A stretch of 64,000 nucleotides of DNA, taken from assembly GCA_949372595.1 (NCBI GenBank), contig CASIAN010000013.1, positions 1 through 64,000 on the forward strand, read 5' to 3'. Source of the stretch: CPC320 sp002336405. Lineage in GTDB: Bacteria > Pseudomonadota > Alphaproteobacteria > Rhodobacterales > Rhodobacteraceae. The position numbers and the translations under genes are program-made. The notes beneath the pieces are model-generated. The model was not told the DNA's origin. It made no database searches and worked only from the letters and a program-made list of their open reading frames with translations. Shown one piece after another: positions 54,377 to 62,968 of this stretch. Positions within the stretch are counted from its first letter, which is position 1. Each line of letters begins with the position of its first letter.

Positions 54377-55092
54377 AGTTGTGGCTCTTTCATATCATCA
54401 AAATGGAAAACCATGCGCCTTTGGGGCAGAATAGCCGGATCCAAATTCTCCGCCTCTGCACCATCGTAAGTAAGCAAGATTTCGGCGGTCTGACTAGCGT
54501 TGTGAGTTTCGAGCGTGGACTGTGTCTGCGCGGTTTTTGACGCCTCTACCCCCTCGCACTGCCGTTGCTGCTCGGTGCAACCGGCGTCTTCAACGGCCGC
54601 CATGTCACCGGGCAACTCACCTGACACCATTCCGTCGGCCTCTTCTGCCGCTAGCTGCTTGGCGGCCTCTTCTTTGGCCTGATCTTCGGCCTGACGCGCC
54701 ATCTCCAGCACATGTTCTGTCATGCCTTTGCCCACCTGATAGGCTGTCTGCATGTTTTCAATCACAGTCGCGCTGTCAGTGAAATCTTCGCCATAGTCTA
54801 TTAAGCCGTCCAGATTGGCGAGCGCCGGATTAGCCAGCCAAAGGCAGCGCAGCGCCCGACGGCGCAGCCGATCTGGCACGGTTTTTGACATAAACGCCGA
54901 AAAATCATCGCCCATTTTCATTTCATCAGGATTGGGCAAATCCAATTCCAACAGCAGCTCTTCATCAGTTTTTTCCGCTTGCTCCGCCTGCAAGACAGCT
55001 GTCTCTTCCGCGTCTTTGTCCCGCAAGGCAATCTTTTCTTCCGTCTCCACACCAGCTTTTCGCCGTGACCAGAAATCCGTGCCGCCCATCAA
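54373..55092 (-). CDS. DUF3306 protein
   Basis: This 239-residue acidic, soluble protein matches DUF3306. The N-terminus is FWSRRKAGVETEEK, followed by an E/D-rich coiled region. A conserved core follows (FMSKTVPDRLRRRALRCLWL, then DGLIDYGEDFTDSATVIENM), and after it a low-complexity A/E/Q tail. No cofactor motif is visible. The family occurs next to DUF3305 in fdh operons, and a role in maturation is likely but unproven. It overlaps DUF3305 and the chaperone gene by four bases each. Confidence 0.85.
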   Translation of the reverse strand: MMGGTDFWSRRKAGVETEEKIALRDKDAEETAVLQAEQAEKTDEELLLELDLPNPDEMKMGDDFSAFMSKTVPDRLRRRALRCLWLANPALANLDGLIDYGEDFTDSATVIENMQTAYQVGKGMTEHVLEMARQAEDQAKEEAAKQLAAEEADGMVSGELPGDMAAVEDAGCTEQQRQCEGVEASKTAQTQSTLETHNASQTAEILLTYDGAEAENLDPAILPQRRMVFHFDDMKEPQL

Positions 55093-55691
55093 TTCAGCCT
55101 CGCTTTTTTGACCAGCGTCGGGGCGCGGTAAACATCCGCCATTTGCGCGATACGGGAGTCACCAATACCGTCTTCCTTCAGTCCAATATCGGCTTTATCG
55201 CGCCGACGCTTCTTGAAAGCTTCATGTTCGTGATGCAGGCTGACAAAGGCCTTAACCCATCCGGTCAAAACCGGTGGCATCGGAACTTTCTCAACCAGCT
55301 CTTCGCCACTGTCGGTGTAGTCTTGCGCCTCATAGGGCGACGCAGTGACCAACAGCACGTCAAGCGGACGCGTTTCGCTGTCTAAATTTTGCCGCAAAAT
55401 GACGTAGATGGATGGCTCGTGCGCCGCCAGCCCATGCAGATACGCCTCGGTGTCAGCACCGTGCAATTCGAGAAGCGGCGACGAGGCGTGATACTCGGTA
55501 CAGTCGTGTTTGTCAGAAAGCACCACCCAATCCGCTTGCGCAGCATGTGGCAGTACCGCCACAGCCTGCCATGACCACATCGCCCAGCGGGTCAATCCCG
55601 GCCGACGTCGGATCACGACCCCTAGCGGCATCGACTGGTACATGTGCGGATTGTGAATCAAATGCCCCTCCCAAAGATCACCCAAAACCAT
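55089..55691 (-). CDS. DUF3305 protein
   Basis: This 200-residue soluble protein, first gene of the fdh operon, has the DUF3305 pattern MPLGVVIRRRPGLTRWAMWS. ELHGADTEAYLHGLAAHEPS and GWVKAFVSLHHEHEAFKKRR follow later. Function is unknown; it is found almost only with DUF3306 and formate dehydrogenase. The start is uncertain: ATG 55691, or ATG 55643 or 55631, nearer the conserved part. Confidence 0.85.
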   Translation of the reverse strand: MVLGDLWEGHLIHNPHMYQSMPLGVVIRRRPGLTRWAMWSWQAVAVLPHAAQADWVVLSDKHDCTEYHASSPLLELHGADTEAYLHGLAAHEPSIYVILRQNLDSETRPLDVLLVTASPYEAQDYTDSGEELVEKVPMPPVLTGWVKAFVSLHHEHEAFKKRRRDKADIGLKEDGIGDSRIAQMADVYRAPTLVKKARLN

Positions 55692-55890
55692 ATTCTCATT
55701 TTGATCGAGTTTTGATTATGTGCAAAGGAAAAAATCTGCAGCCTCGCGATATTGCCAGCCAAGCGGTCAAAACGGACATCAAACTGCCTCAATTCACTCA
55801 AAGAGGGACTTTTTGTCCACGCTTGGGGTGGCTCTGACCAGTTCGAAACTTCCTCAAAAAACGTTCAAAATCAATGTTGAGTACCTTACG

Positions 55891-55926
55891 ATTCTGATAA
55901 GAATTTAGAATAAAATAATTCGAATT
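55891..55926. promoter_or_regulatory. Palindromes in the divergent fdh/polyferredoxin promoter region
   Basis: The 326-base gap between the DUF3305 start and the polyferredoxin start has no gene. It is AT-rich and contains ATTCT-GATA-AGAAT (55891-55904) and AATTCGAATT (55917-55926). Either could be a regulator site for the two divergent transcripts. No canonical FNR (TTGAT-N4-ATCAA) or sigma-54 box was recognised by eye. Confidence 0.35.
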
Positions 55927-56017
55927 TATATTTACGTGGCCTTCAATCTATGTCTAGTTGAAGAGAGGATCGACCCCAAAAACAGCTAATGATACCCATG
56001 TTTGTGATAGGAATACA

Positions 56018-57973
56018 ATGGCTAAGAACTTGGTTTTATGCGACTGTCTCGGCAGTCAAGCGATTGACCGAACGGGACTAGAGGCCGCCACCGGTTTGAG
56101 GTGCTCACCGGTCTTTAACAGTCTTTGCACGACCCAAATCAAGCAAGCATCGGCCGCTTTGGCCGAGGGGGATGCGATCATTTGTTGCGGTCAGGAACAG
56201 CGGGTTTTTGAGGCGCTCGCGGCCGAAATTGACGCCGAACAACCGGGCTTTTTGGACCTGCGCGATCGCGCTGGATGGTCAGCTGATACCGCGTCAAAAC
56301 TACCCAAAATGGCCGCTTTGGCGGCAGAGGCCACCCTAGCCACCGCTTCGCATAAATCACTGGATATTACATCTGAGGGTCTGTGCCTTATCATCGGTGC
56401 GACTGAGGTCGCGCTGGCGGCAGCGCGGGATCTGGCAGATCTGCTCAGCGTGACAGTTTTGCTCACTGACCCCGAGGCTCAGCCCGACGATCGCGGCTAT
56501 GACGTGATCCACGGTCGCCTTACATCTGCGCAGGGATCGCTTGGACATTTCACAGTCAAGATTGACCAGCTTCAGCAAAGACAACCCGGAGGTCGCGGTC
56601 AACCCGGGTTGACCGAGCCGCGCAATGGCGGCCAGTCTCAATGTGACATATTATTAGACCTGACCGGAGACGCGCCGCTGTTTGCCGCCCATGAGAAGCG
56701 CGACGGCTATCTGCGCGCCGATCCGGGCAGCTCAGGCGCCGTTGCAAAAACCATTTTAGAGGCGTCACAGATGGTCGGCACATTTGAGAAACCTCTCTAT
56801 GTGCAGACAGAGCCGCTGCTGTGCGCCCACAGCCGCGCCGAACAATCTGGCTGCTCAAAATGTCTGAACGTCTGCCCCACCGGAGCGATCGTGCCAGATG
56901 GCGATCACATCACCATTGATCCGTTGATCTGTGCCGGCTGCGGAGCCTGCGCCGCAGTCTGTCCATCAGGGTCAATCACCTATGACATGCCACCCGTGGA
57001 TCTGATCTTTCGGCGGCTGCAAACACTCGGCCAAGCTTACCGCAAGGGCGGTGGCACCGCGCCGCGGCTGCTGGTGCATGACGCCGATCATGGTCGCGAA
57101 ATGATTTCGCTTGCAGCCCGATATGGTACGGGATTACCTTCTGACGTCATCCCATTGGAAATAAGTGCTTTATCCGGATTTGGACATACAGAAATGCTGG
57201 CGGCATTGGCCTGCGGTTTTGCGCAGGTCTCCGTGCTGATGGCGCCACGCTCAGATCATAACGTGTTGCACAGCGAATGTGCTCTGGCGCAGGCCATCGC
57301 GCCGGCGAACAGCCTGCATCTGCTCGACCTCAATGATCCAGACGCGCTCTGCGCGCGGCTGTATGAGCAAGAGCTCCACCCCGTGAGCGGCACGCCAGTT
57401 TTGCCGATGGGAACACGCCGTCAAGCCACCCGGCTGGCGGCGAAATCGCTGCATCCCGAGGGCGGAACGCTGCCGCTTCCGGAGGCTGCGCCCTATGGGG
57501 CGGTTTTGGTCAATACTGATAGCTGCACCCTGTGCCTGTCGTGCGTGTCACTGTGCCCGTCAGGTGCATTGGGTGACAACCCAGACAAGCCTCAGCTGCT
57601 GTTTCAGGAAGATGCCTGCTTGCAATGCGGGCTCTGCGCCAATCTTTGCCCCGAAAAAGCAATCACGCTGGTCCCACGCCTGAACCTCGCTGATGAGGCA
57701 TTGTCACAAGTTGTGCTGCACGAAGAAGAGCCCTGTGCGTGCATTGAATGTGGCGCGTTGTTCGGGGTCCAATCCACTGTTGATAAAATCGTTGAGAAGC
57801 TGGCTGGAAAACACTCGATGTTTGCCACCAGTGACGCCGCCCGGATGATCCGGATGTGTGACGATTGCCGCGTCAATGCACAGTTCCACAGCCAAAACAA
57901 CCCTTTCGCGGGTGCCGAACGCCCCAGAGTACGGACCGCAGAAGATTATTATTCAGAGCGCAAGGATCACTGA
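56018..57973 (+). CDS. Polyferredoxin-like 4Fe-4S protein of the fdh locus
   Basis: This 651-residue soluble protein carries four ferredoxin-type clusters: CSKCLNVCPTGAIV, CAGCGACAAVCPSGSITY, CTLCLSCVSLCPSGALGD and CLQCGLCANLCPEKAIT. A C-terminal extra cysteine set follows (CACIECGALFG and MIRMCDDCR). The N-terminal 270 residues contain CDCLGSQ and a CCGQEQRVFEAL segment. ATG 56018 starts MAKNLVLCDC. It is divergent from the fdh operon. It may be an electron carrier or have a role in enzyme maturation; no direct evidence separates these. Confidence 0.88.
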   Translation: MAKNLVLCDCLGSQAIDRTGLEAATGLRCSPVFNSLCTTQIKQASAALAEGDAIICCGQEQRVFEALAAEIDAEQPGFLDLRDRAGWSADTASKLPKMAALAAEATLATASHKSLDITSEGLCLIIGATEVALAAARDLADLLSVTVLLTDPEAQPDDRGYDVIHGRLTSAQGSLGHFTVKIDQLQQRQPGGRGQPGLTEPRNGGQSQCDILLDLTGDAPLFAAHEKRDGYLRADPGSSGAVAKTILEASQMVGTFEKPLYVQTEPLLCAHSRAEQSGCSKCLNVCPTGAIVPDGDHITIDPLICAGCGACAAVCPSGSITYDMPPVDLIFRRLQTLGQAYRKGGGTAPRLLVHDADHGREMISLAARYGTGLPSDVIPLEISALSGFGHTEMLAALACGFAQVSVLMAPRSDHNVLHSECALAQAIAPANSLHLLDLNDPDALCARLYEQELHPVSGTPVLPMGTRRQATRLAAKSLHPEGGTLPLPEAAPYGAVLVNTDSCTLCLSCVSLCPSGALGDNPDKPQLLFQEDACLQCGLCANLCPEKAITLVPRLNLADEALSQVVLHEEEPCACIECGALFGVQSTVDKIVEKLAGKHSMFATSDAARMIRMCDDCRVNAQFHSQNNPFAGAERPRVRTAEDYYSERKDH

Positions 57974-58782
57974 TGGATCAGATCAGAGCCAAGATCGGCA
58001 GGCGGCAGCCCGTCGACATAGGCAACGATGGCCTCAAGATCACCGAGCGTCAGCTCCAAGGGAACGATCGGCGATGGTCGAGATGGGTCAAATGGCTCGG
58101 TCACATCAGCGACCTGTGTAAATGCGGGGTGCGGGTTGAGCGCGTAGAAACTCAGAAACCGGGCATCCCAATCCGAAAAACTACGCAGGATAAAAAACGA
58201 CGGCGTGGACCCGATAGAGGTCATGCGCGTGGCCTCGGACACCGCGTGACAGCGGCTGCAATGCAGCTTGGACAGTTGGGCACCCGCGATTGCATCGCCG
58301 CTGAAAGTGGCGGCTTGCTCCACGACGTCTTTTGGCGTTGCCACCTGAAACAGCGACACCCCGTCAACCTTAAAGTTCACGATGGTGCGCAACCCGACCT
58401 CGGAGCGCAGCCAAGTTGTAAACCGCTCCACACCGGGATGGGCGACCTCGGCATTATTCAGGTACCAAATCTTTTGCAGACCTTCGAACAGCGCCAGCCC
58501 CTGCGGCGTTTCGGTCATCGCCAAATCCGCCGTCTCATCGGGTGCAACCATGGTAATGCGCACGCCAGTCTTCAAAGAAAACCGCGGCAAAATATGCTTC
58601 AAAAGACCGCTCTCTCGCAAAGCGGGCGGCACCTGCAAGACAAATGCCTTGCTTTCGGACTGTGCGGGATTGGCTGTAAGACTGATCACAGCCGTTATGA
58701 CGGACAAGACAGCAACGCACCGCGCACCCAGCGAGTATTTTCGCTGCGCATTCCATTTGAACTGTTGTCCCCAAACCGCCAT
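57967..58782 (-). CDS. Exported c-type cytochrome-like protein of the fdh locus
   Basis: This 271-residue secreted protein begins MAVWGQQFKWNAQRKYSLGA and has a signal helix (VLSVITAVISLTANPAQS). It has a middle domain resembling a periplasmic binding fold (ESGLLKHILPRFSLKTGVRI), then one CxxCH haem motif (LHCSRCHAVSEA) with a possible methionine ligand downstream. ATG 58782 has AGGAG upstream; the frame opens earlier, inside the DUF6494 gene. Its stop overlaps the polyferredoxin stop by seven bases. It may accept electrons in the periplasm near formate dehydrogenase. Confidence 0.78.
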   Translation of the reverse strand: MAVWGQQFKWNAQRKYSLGARCVAVLSVITAVISLTANPAQSESKAFVLQVPPALRESGLLKHILPRFSLKTGVRITMVAPDETADLAMTETPQGLALFEGLQKIWYLNNAEVAHPGVERFTTWLRSEVGLRTIVNFKVDGVSLFQVATPKDVVEQAATFSGDAIAGAQLSKLHCSRCHAVSEATRMTSIGSTPSFFILRSFSDWDARFLSFYALNPHPAFTQVADVTEPFDPSRPSPIVPLELTLGDLEAIVAYVDGLPPADLGSDLIHQ

Positions 58783-58840
58783 ACTCCTAGTAGAGATCAG
58801 TTTCGGAGTTACGTCAACGCAGACCTGAGGAAAGAAAATT

Positions 58841-59035
58841 ATGACCGAAGAATTTAATATGTCGATGCGAAAATTCCTGAAGCAAGTCGGGGTAACATCG
58901 CAAAAAGCCATCGAAGATGCGCTGCGCGCTGCCGGCAATACCGAGGGACAGACCTTTGAGGCAAAGATGGTCCTGACGCTTGATGGTGTTGATATGGAAC
59001 ATGTTGTGACCGGAACCATCAAGGGGCATAATTAA
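58841..59035 (+). CDS. DUF6494 small protein
   Basis: This 64-residue soluble protein (MTEEFNMSMRKFLKQVGVTS, ending DMEHVVTGTIKGHN) matches the DUF6494 family of Alphaproteobacteria. No cofactor site is visible. It lies directly before the Mrp-type ATPase gene (one base between stop and GTG start), so the two are one operon. Function is unknown. Confidence 0.8.
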   Translation: MTEEFNMSMRKFLKQVGVTSQKAIEDALRAAGNTEGQTFEAKMVLTLDGVDMEHVVTGTIKGHN

Positions 59036-59036
59036 C

Positions 59037-60104
59037 GTGGCCCTAGAAAGAGACAGCGTCCTAGAAGCACTGAAGCAAATCACAGATCCTGCAAGCGGAT
59101 CGGATATTGTCACCGCGGGCGTCATGCGCGCCCTGAGCATCGAGGGCGGCACCATACGCTTTGTGCTCGAAATCAATCCCGACCGGGCCAAAGAATACGA
59201 AGCGGTGCAGGCTCTGGCCGAAGCCGCTGTCAAAGGCTTGGATGGCGTGGAGAGCGTGGCAGTCGTAATGACCGGACATTCAGCCCCCAAGCCACCGCCC
59301 GACCTGAACACCAAGCGCAAATCGGAAAGCAAGGGGCCGGTAAAGATCCCTGGCATTGACCACATCATCGCAATTGCCTCGGGCAAAGGCGGGGTTGGAA
59401 AATCAACTGTGGCCTCAAATCTTGCCTGTGCGCTCGCCGCCGAAGGTCGCCGGGTTGGTCTGCTGGATGCCGATATCTATGGTCCGTCACAGCCCAGAAT
59501 GCTGGGTGTATCTGGCCGGCCAGCCTCACCTGACGGCAAAACCATTTTGCCGCTGCGCAACCACGGGGTGACGATGATGTCGCTTGGGCTAATGACCAAT
59601 GAAGGTCAGGCCGTAGTTTGGCGTGGGCCAATGCTCATGGGCGCGTTACAACAAATGCTAATGCAGGTGCAGTGGGGGGCGCTGGATGTATTGATCGTGG
59701 ATCTGCCCCCGGGCACCGGTGATGTCCAGATGACGCTGGCCCAAAAAACCGAAGTGGACGGGGCCATTATCGTGAGCACACCCCAAGATGTGGCATTGAT
59801 CGATGCTCGCAAGGGCATCGACATGTTCAACCAGTTAAAAACGCCAATTCTTGGCATGATTGAGAATATGTCGACTCACATCTGCACCAAGTGCGGCCAT
59901 GAAGAGCATCTGTTCGGCCATGGCGGTGTGGTTGCCGAAGCGGCCAAACTCGGCGTGCCTATTTTGGCTGAAATTCCGCTGGATATCAGCATCCGCATCG
60001 CCTCGGATGGCGGGGCGCCAATCGTCGTGTCCGATCCAGAAAGCCCTCAAGCCGAGGTGTTCCGCAAAACCGCGCGTGCCTTGATCGCTCAGGGCGTGGC
60101 ATGA
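59037..60104 (+). CDS. mrp: Mrp/ApbC-family iron-sulfur cluster carrier ATPase
   Basis: This 355-residue P-loop ATPase carries and inserts [4Fe-4S] clusters. It has an N-terminal DUF59-type domain (about residues 1-80) and a deviant Walker A ASGKGGVGKSTVASNLA (about residues 113-129). Other motifs are DADIYGPSQPRMLG and DLPPGTGDVQMTLAQ, and the metal-binding CTKCGHEE motif near residue 282. The start is GTG 59037. It is in an operon with DUF6494 and the ligase-like gene and beside iron-sulfur-rich formate dehydrogenase genes, its likely clients. Confidence 0.93.
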   Translation: MALERDSVLEALKQITDPASGSDIVTAGVMRALSIEGGTIRFVLEINPDRAKEYEAVQALAEAAVKGLDGVESVAVVMTGHSAPKPPPDLNTKRKSESKGPVKIPGIDHIIAIASGKGGVGKSTVASNLACALAAEGRRVGLLDADIYGPSQPRMLGVSGRPASPDGKTILPLRNHGVTMMSLGLMTNEGQAVVWRGPMLMGALQQMLMQVQWGALDVLIVDLPPGTGDVQMTLAQKTEVDGAIIVSTPQDVALIDARKGIDMFNQLKTPILGMIENMSTHICTKCGHEEHLFGHGGVVAEAAKLGVPILAEIPLDISIRIASDGGAPIVVSDPESPQAEVFRKTARALIAQGVA

Positions 60105-60802
60105 CCCAAGTCAGTTTGCCTCCGCTGTTTCTGGAGCAGGCCGTGACCGGCGCGCTGGATCCGTTCAACAAAGCCTGCTCACAGGCACTGCTGGGCTGCG
60201 ACGCCGGTCTGGTGGTGCATAATCTGTCGTCCGATATGCTGCGCGCCGCAATCGTCTTTGCCCCGGAAGTCACGCTGGAAGAAGCGATGGTCATGCTGCC
60301 CACTTGCGGCATCGGCTTTCAGAACGCACTGGGCGCCTTGGCGCCGCCAGAAGTGGCGGTGCATTTGACTTGGGACGGTCTGATCTTGATCAATGGCGCC
60401 CGCTGCGGACGCTTGCGGGTCGCGGCCAGTCATCAAAAACCAGAGGCGGCGGCAGAATGGCTAGTGGTGGGATTAGAACTGCCACTTTGGCCAGCTTCAG
60501 ACAATCCCGGCGAGACGCCTGACGACACCGCGCTCTATGCAGAAGGCTGCGCAGATGTGGACGCTTTGAACCTGCTGGAAAGCTGGGTGCGCCACAGCCT
60601 GGTCTGGATCAACCGCTGGCAGGACGAGGGCGTGACCCCTTTGCATACTGAATGGCGGGGTCTGGCGCATGGCGTCGGCGAGACGACCAACCAGAACGGT
60701 CATAACGGCAAATTTCTAGGCACTGACGAACGCTTTGGCATGTTGTTGCGCAGCGCAGAAACCACTCATTTGATTCCCCTGTCCACCCTGCTGGAGACCT
60801 AA
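60101..60802 (+). CDS. Biotin/lipoate A/B protein ligase-like protein
   Basis: This 233-residue protein resembles the biotin/lipoate ligase fold: FAPEVTLEEAMVMLPTCGIG, then HLTWDGLILINGARCGRLRV (about residues 88-107), an LHTEWRGLAHGVGE part and a DERFGMLLR tail. The usual RRxSGGGxVxH ligand loop is replaced, so it may bind a different cofactor or have lost ligase activity. It overlaps mrp by four bases and precedes DUF6505. A role in the fdh-linked operon is inferred from position only. Confidence 0.8.
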   Translation: MTQVSLPPLFLEQAVTGALDPFNKACSQALLGCDAGLVVHNLSSDMLRAAIVFAPEVTLEEAMVMLPTCGIGFQNALGALAPPEVAVHLTWDGLILINGARCGRLRVAASHQKPEAAAEWLVVGLELPLWPASDNPGETPDDTALYAEGCADVDALNLLESWVRHSLVWINRWQDEGVTPLHTEWRGLAHGVGETTNQNGHNGKFLGTDERFGMLLRSAETTHLIPLSTLLET

Positions 60803-60805
60803 ACC

Positions 60806-61285
60806 ATGCAACTTGCTCGTGCGATACATTTTGACGAAAGCGACCTAAACGTCTTTCACAGCCCGGCGCGCACCGGTGAGTGGTGCCTATCGGGGGGCTT
60901 TGAGTTCTCAAACTGGAGCGAGGGGGACCTGACCGGAAAGGCCCGCCAAGCCTTTGCCAATGGCTGGCTCGGGCTTGAAACCTTTGGGCGGGTGACCTTT
61001 GTGGCCGTTACTCAAATCGAAGAGACTGAATACACAGATCTGATTGAGGCCCTGGCGCAGCATTTCGTCACGCTTTACGGGGCGCCGGACCTCGCAGCTG
61101 CCCGTCCCGTTGCCAGCGAAGAATTATCGCAGATGGCCAAGCTTTGCGCTGATCACACCGCCAATACCCTTTTGACTGTTTCTCGCGAATTGACGCCCAA
61201 CGGCGTTGCTGAAGCTTTTCGCACGATTGAAGCCCAAGCCGCCGGAATAGAGCAGTTTGCCATTCATGGATCACTGGACGAATAG
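60806..61285 (+). CDS. DUF6505 protein
   Basis: This 159-residue soluble protein matches DUF6505: MQLARAIHFDESDLNVFHSP, then GEWCLSGGFEFSNWSEGDL and GWLGLETFGRVTFVAV. It is encoded immediately after the ligase-like gene (three bases) and ends the operon. Function is unknown; its family is found with DUF6494, Mrp and the ligase-like protein near formate dehydrogenase. Confidence 0.82.
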   Translation: MQLARAIHFDESDLNVFHSPARTGEWCLSGGFEFSNWSEGDLTGKARQAFANGWLGLETFGRVTFVAVTQIEETEYTDLIEALAQHFVTLYGAPDLAAARPVASEELSQMAKLCADHTANTLLTVSRELTPNGVAEAFRTIEAQAAGIEQFAIHGSLDE

Positions 61286-61473
61286 ACTTTAATTTCAAAT
61301 CGTAATATATTGATATTAAATTAAAAAACTCATATACTGACCGAAAAAAGCAACAGTATGTAAACGCAGTTGTTCAACCAACTCTGGTGCATTTCAGGTG
61401 TCCCACACACCCTCAAAATAATCTAATATTGAGAAGTTTATAATTTTATATCAGTTACTTACAAGATGACGTG

Positions 61474-61650
61474 ATGAACAGCCCTCCAGAGAATGTAAGC
61501 GATCGGCCAATGATCAGGTATGACAAAGCCCACAAAGTCAAAGAAACATCGAAGACTTGCACCACCAGCCAGACAATTATTTACCCTGAAGGTTTTACCA
61601 TGCCAGAGTGTGATGCTCTGGCGGTCATAGACGACCAGAGCATTTCTTAA
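61474..61650 (+). CDS. Doubtful 58-residue protein
   Basis: An ATG at 61474 opens a polar frame (MNSPPENVSDRPMIRYDKAH, later TIIYPEGFTMPECDAL) that ends at 61650. The ribosome-binding site is weak and no family is recognised. The last codons overlap an inverted repeat. It could be a small gene or chance. Confidence 0.25.
   Translation: MNSPPENVSDRPMIRYDKAHKVKETSKTCTTSQTIIYPEGFTMPECDALAVIDDQSIS
61613..61643. repeat. Inverted repeat ATGCTCTGG/CCAGAGCAT
   Basis: A perfect nine-base stem with a 13-base loop is followed by TTCTTAAATAT on the plus strand. It could be a weak terminator for the operon ending with DUF6505 or the end of the small frame at 61474. On the other strand it precedes no T-run. 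Confidence 0.5.
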
Positions 61651-61711
61651 ATATAATATATTAACAATACCAATTACTTAACGATTAACCTTAAGGTTTT
61701 CCAACCTATTG

Positions 61712-62833
61712 CTAAAATTCTTTTTTCACACGCGGCATCAAGGCCCGGATGCGATCAAAAATCACATCTCGCACTTTGCCGCCGCGCGGCGGATCGCGCA
61801 AACCCATCAGCAACGCTTGCTCTGGCACAGAACGTCGCGGCCATGTCAGAGCTTCGAGCACCGCACGCGCAGATGCCGGCAAAACCTCTGGAATTGGAAA
61901 CCCGTTGAGAACCGCCCAGACACCGCTCCACAAGCGTCCTGTGGCCCACGGGTTGTAGCCACCGCCACCCAGCACCAACAGCCTTGGCGCCATATTTTTC
62001 AATGCCGAAACGGCAGACCAATGCGCCGCGTTGGACAGGGCCAGCCGCGATAGTGGATCTTCATAAACGGCGTCTGCCCCACATTGCAAGACAATCGCCT
62101 GTGGCTGATGGCGGGCCACCGCAGGTAAAATAAGCTGGGTAAAAATTGCCTCAAACTCGCTGTCATTGGTGCCTTTTGGCAGCGGGATATTCAGCGACAC
62201 ACCCCCTGCATGGTCGTTTAATGCCCCGGTGAAGGGCCAGCGCCGCTCTTCGTGGGTCGAGACGAGTAATATGCCCTCTTGGCCCGAAAACGCCGCTTCG
62301 ACACCATCACAGTGATGGGCATCAATATCGACATAGGCAATCTGTTCAAGCCCTTGCCGCCGCATTGCCAATATCGCCAGAACTGGATCATTGAGATAAC
62401 AAAACCCATTGGCGCGATCGGGCATGCCGTGATGGGTTCCCCCGCCGGGATTGAATACGCTGCCGCCGTGCCTTAATAATTCCACCCCCAAAAGGCTGCC
62501 CCCTGCCGCAGTGGCGGGACGGCGGTACATTTCCGCAAAGACCGGATTTGAGACGGTGCCAATATGATACCGCAACCGCGTTGCATCTGACACCTGCCCT
62601 GCGCTTTCAGCTGCTTGCAAAGCCGCAATATACTGCGGGCAATGAAACGCATGCAGTGCCGCAGGTTTGGCGCACGGGCTGGTGCGGTATTGCGCTGGCG
62701 GCAACCAATCAAGAGCGCGACAAAGATCCATCACAGTGCTGACCCGGGGGATCGCCAACGGGTGGCGGCCCCCATAGCTTGAGCCGCGATAGATCGCAGA
62801 GCCGATAAATACCGGCGCTGGACCAGCGGCCAT
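61712..62833 (-). CDS. Histone-deacetylase-family amidohydrolase
   Basis: This 373-residue zinc hydrolase belongs to the acetoin-utilisation/acetylpolyamine-deacetylase group. The zinc and catalytic motifs are intact: GGGTHHGMPDRANGFCYLND (histidine pair), YVDIDAHHCDGVE (metal ligands) and GGGGYNPWATG (with the tyrosine-like loop). It may deacetylate small acetylated amines; the substrate is unknown. ATG 62833 (MAAGPAPVFIGSAIYRG) is preferred because the longer frame adds unrelated residues; the Shine-Dalgarno is weak. It diverges from the AbrB-type gene. Confidence 0.88.
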   Translation of the reverse strand: MAAGPAPVFIGSAIYRGSSYGGRHPLAIPRVSTVMDLCRALDWLPPAQYRTSPCAKPAALHAFHCPQYIAALQAAESAGQVSDATRLRYHIGTVSNPVFAEMYRRPATAAGGSLLGVELLRHGGSVFNPGGGTHHGMPDRANGFCYLNDPVLAILAMRRQGLEQIAYVDIDAHHCDGVEAAFSGQEGILLVSTHEERRWPFTGALNDHAGGVSLNIPLPKGTNDSEFEAIFTQLILPAVARHQPQAIVLQCGADAVYEDPLSRLALSNAAHWSAVSALKNMAPRLLVLGGGGYNPWATGRLWSGVWAVLNGFPIPEVLPASARAVLEALTWPRRSVPEQALLMGLRDPPRGGKVRDVIFDRIRALMPRVKKEF

Positions 62834-62968
62834 CAAACAGTGGCCATTGCAGAGACGAGGAAAAATAACATAGGGAGGAGCTAGCGCTCCGTTGTGGTGC
62901 CGGCAAGACCACGCAACTGCGGTTTTAATCTGCGCCAAGCACGTCTTGATAAAAAATCTGGAGCCACA

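Larger units (their letters stand above)
61286..61711. other. AT-rich intergenic stretch
   Basis: The 426 bases between DUF6505 and the deacetylase gene are AT-rich. They hold one doubtful 58-codon frame (61474-61650) and an inverted repeat near its end. No RNA gene or clear promoter was recognised. Confidence 0.5.

Noticed and set aside
57865..58857. 330-codon plus-strand frame after the polyferredoxin
   Set aside because: It lies antisense to the exported CxxCH protein, which has a signal peptide, a good ribosome-binding site and a haem motif; the plus frame is arginine- and glutamine-rich shadow sequence.
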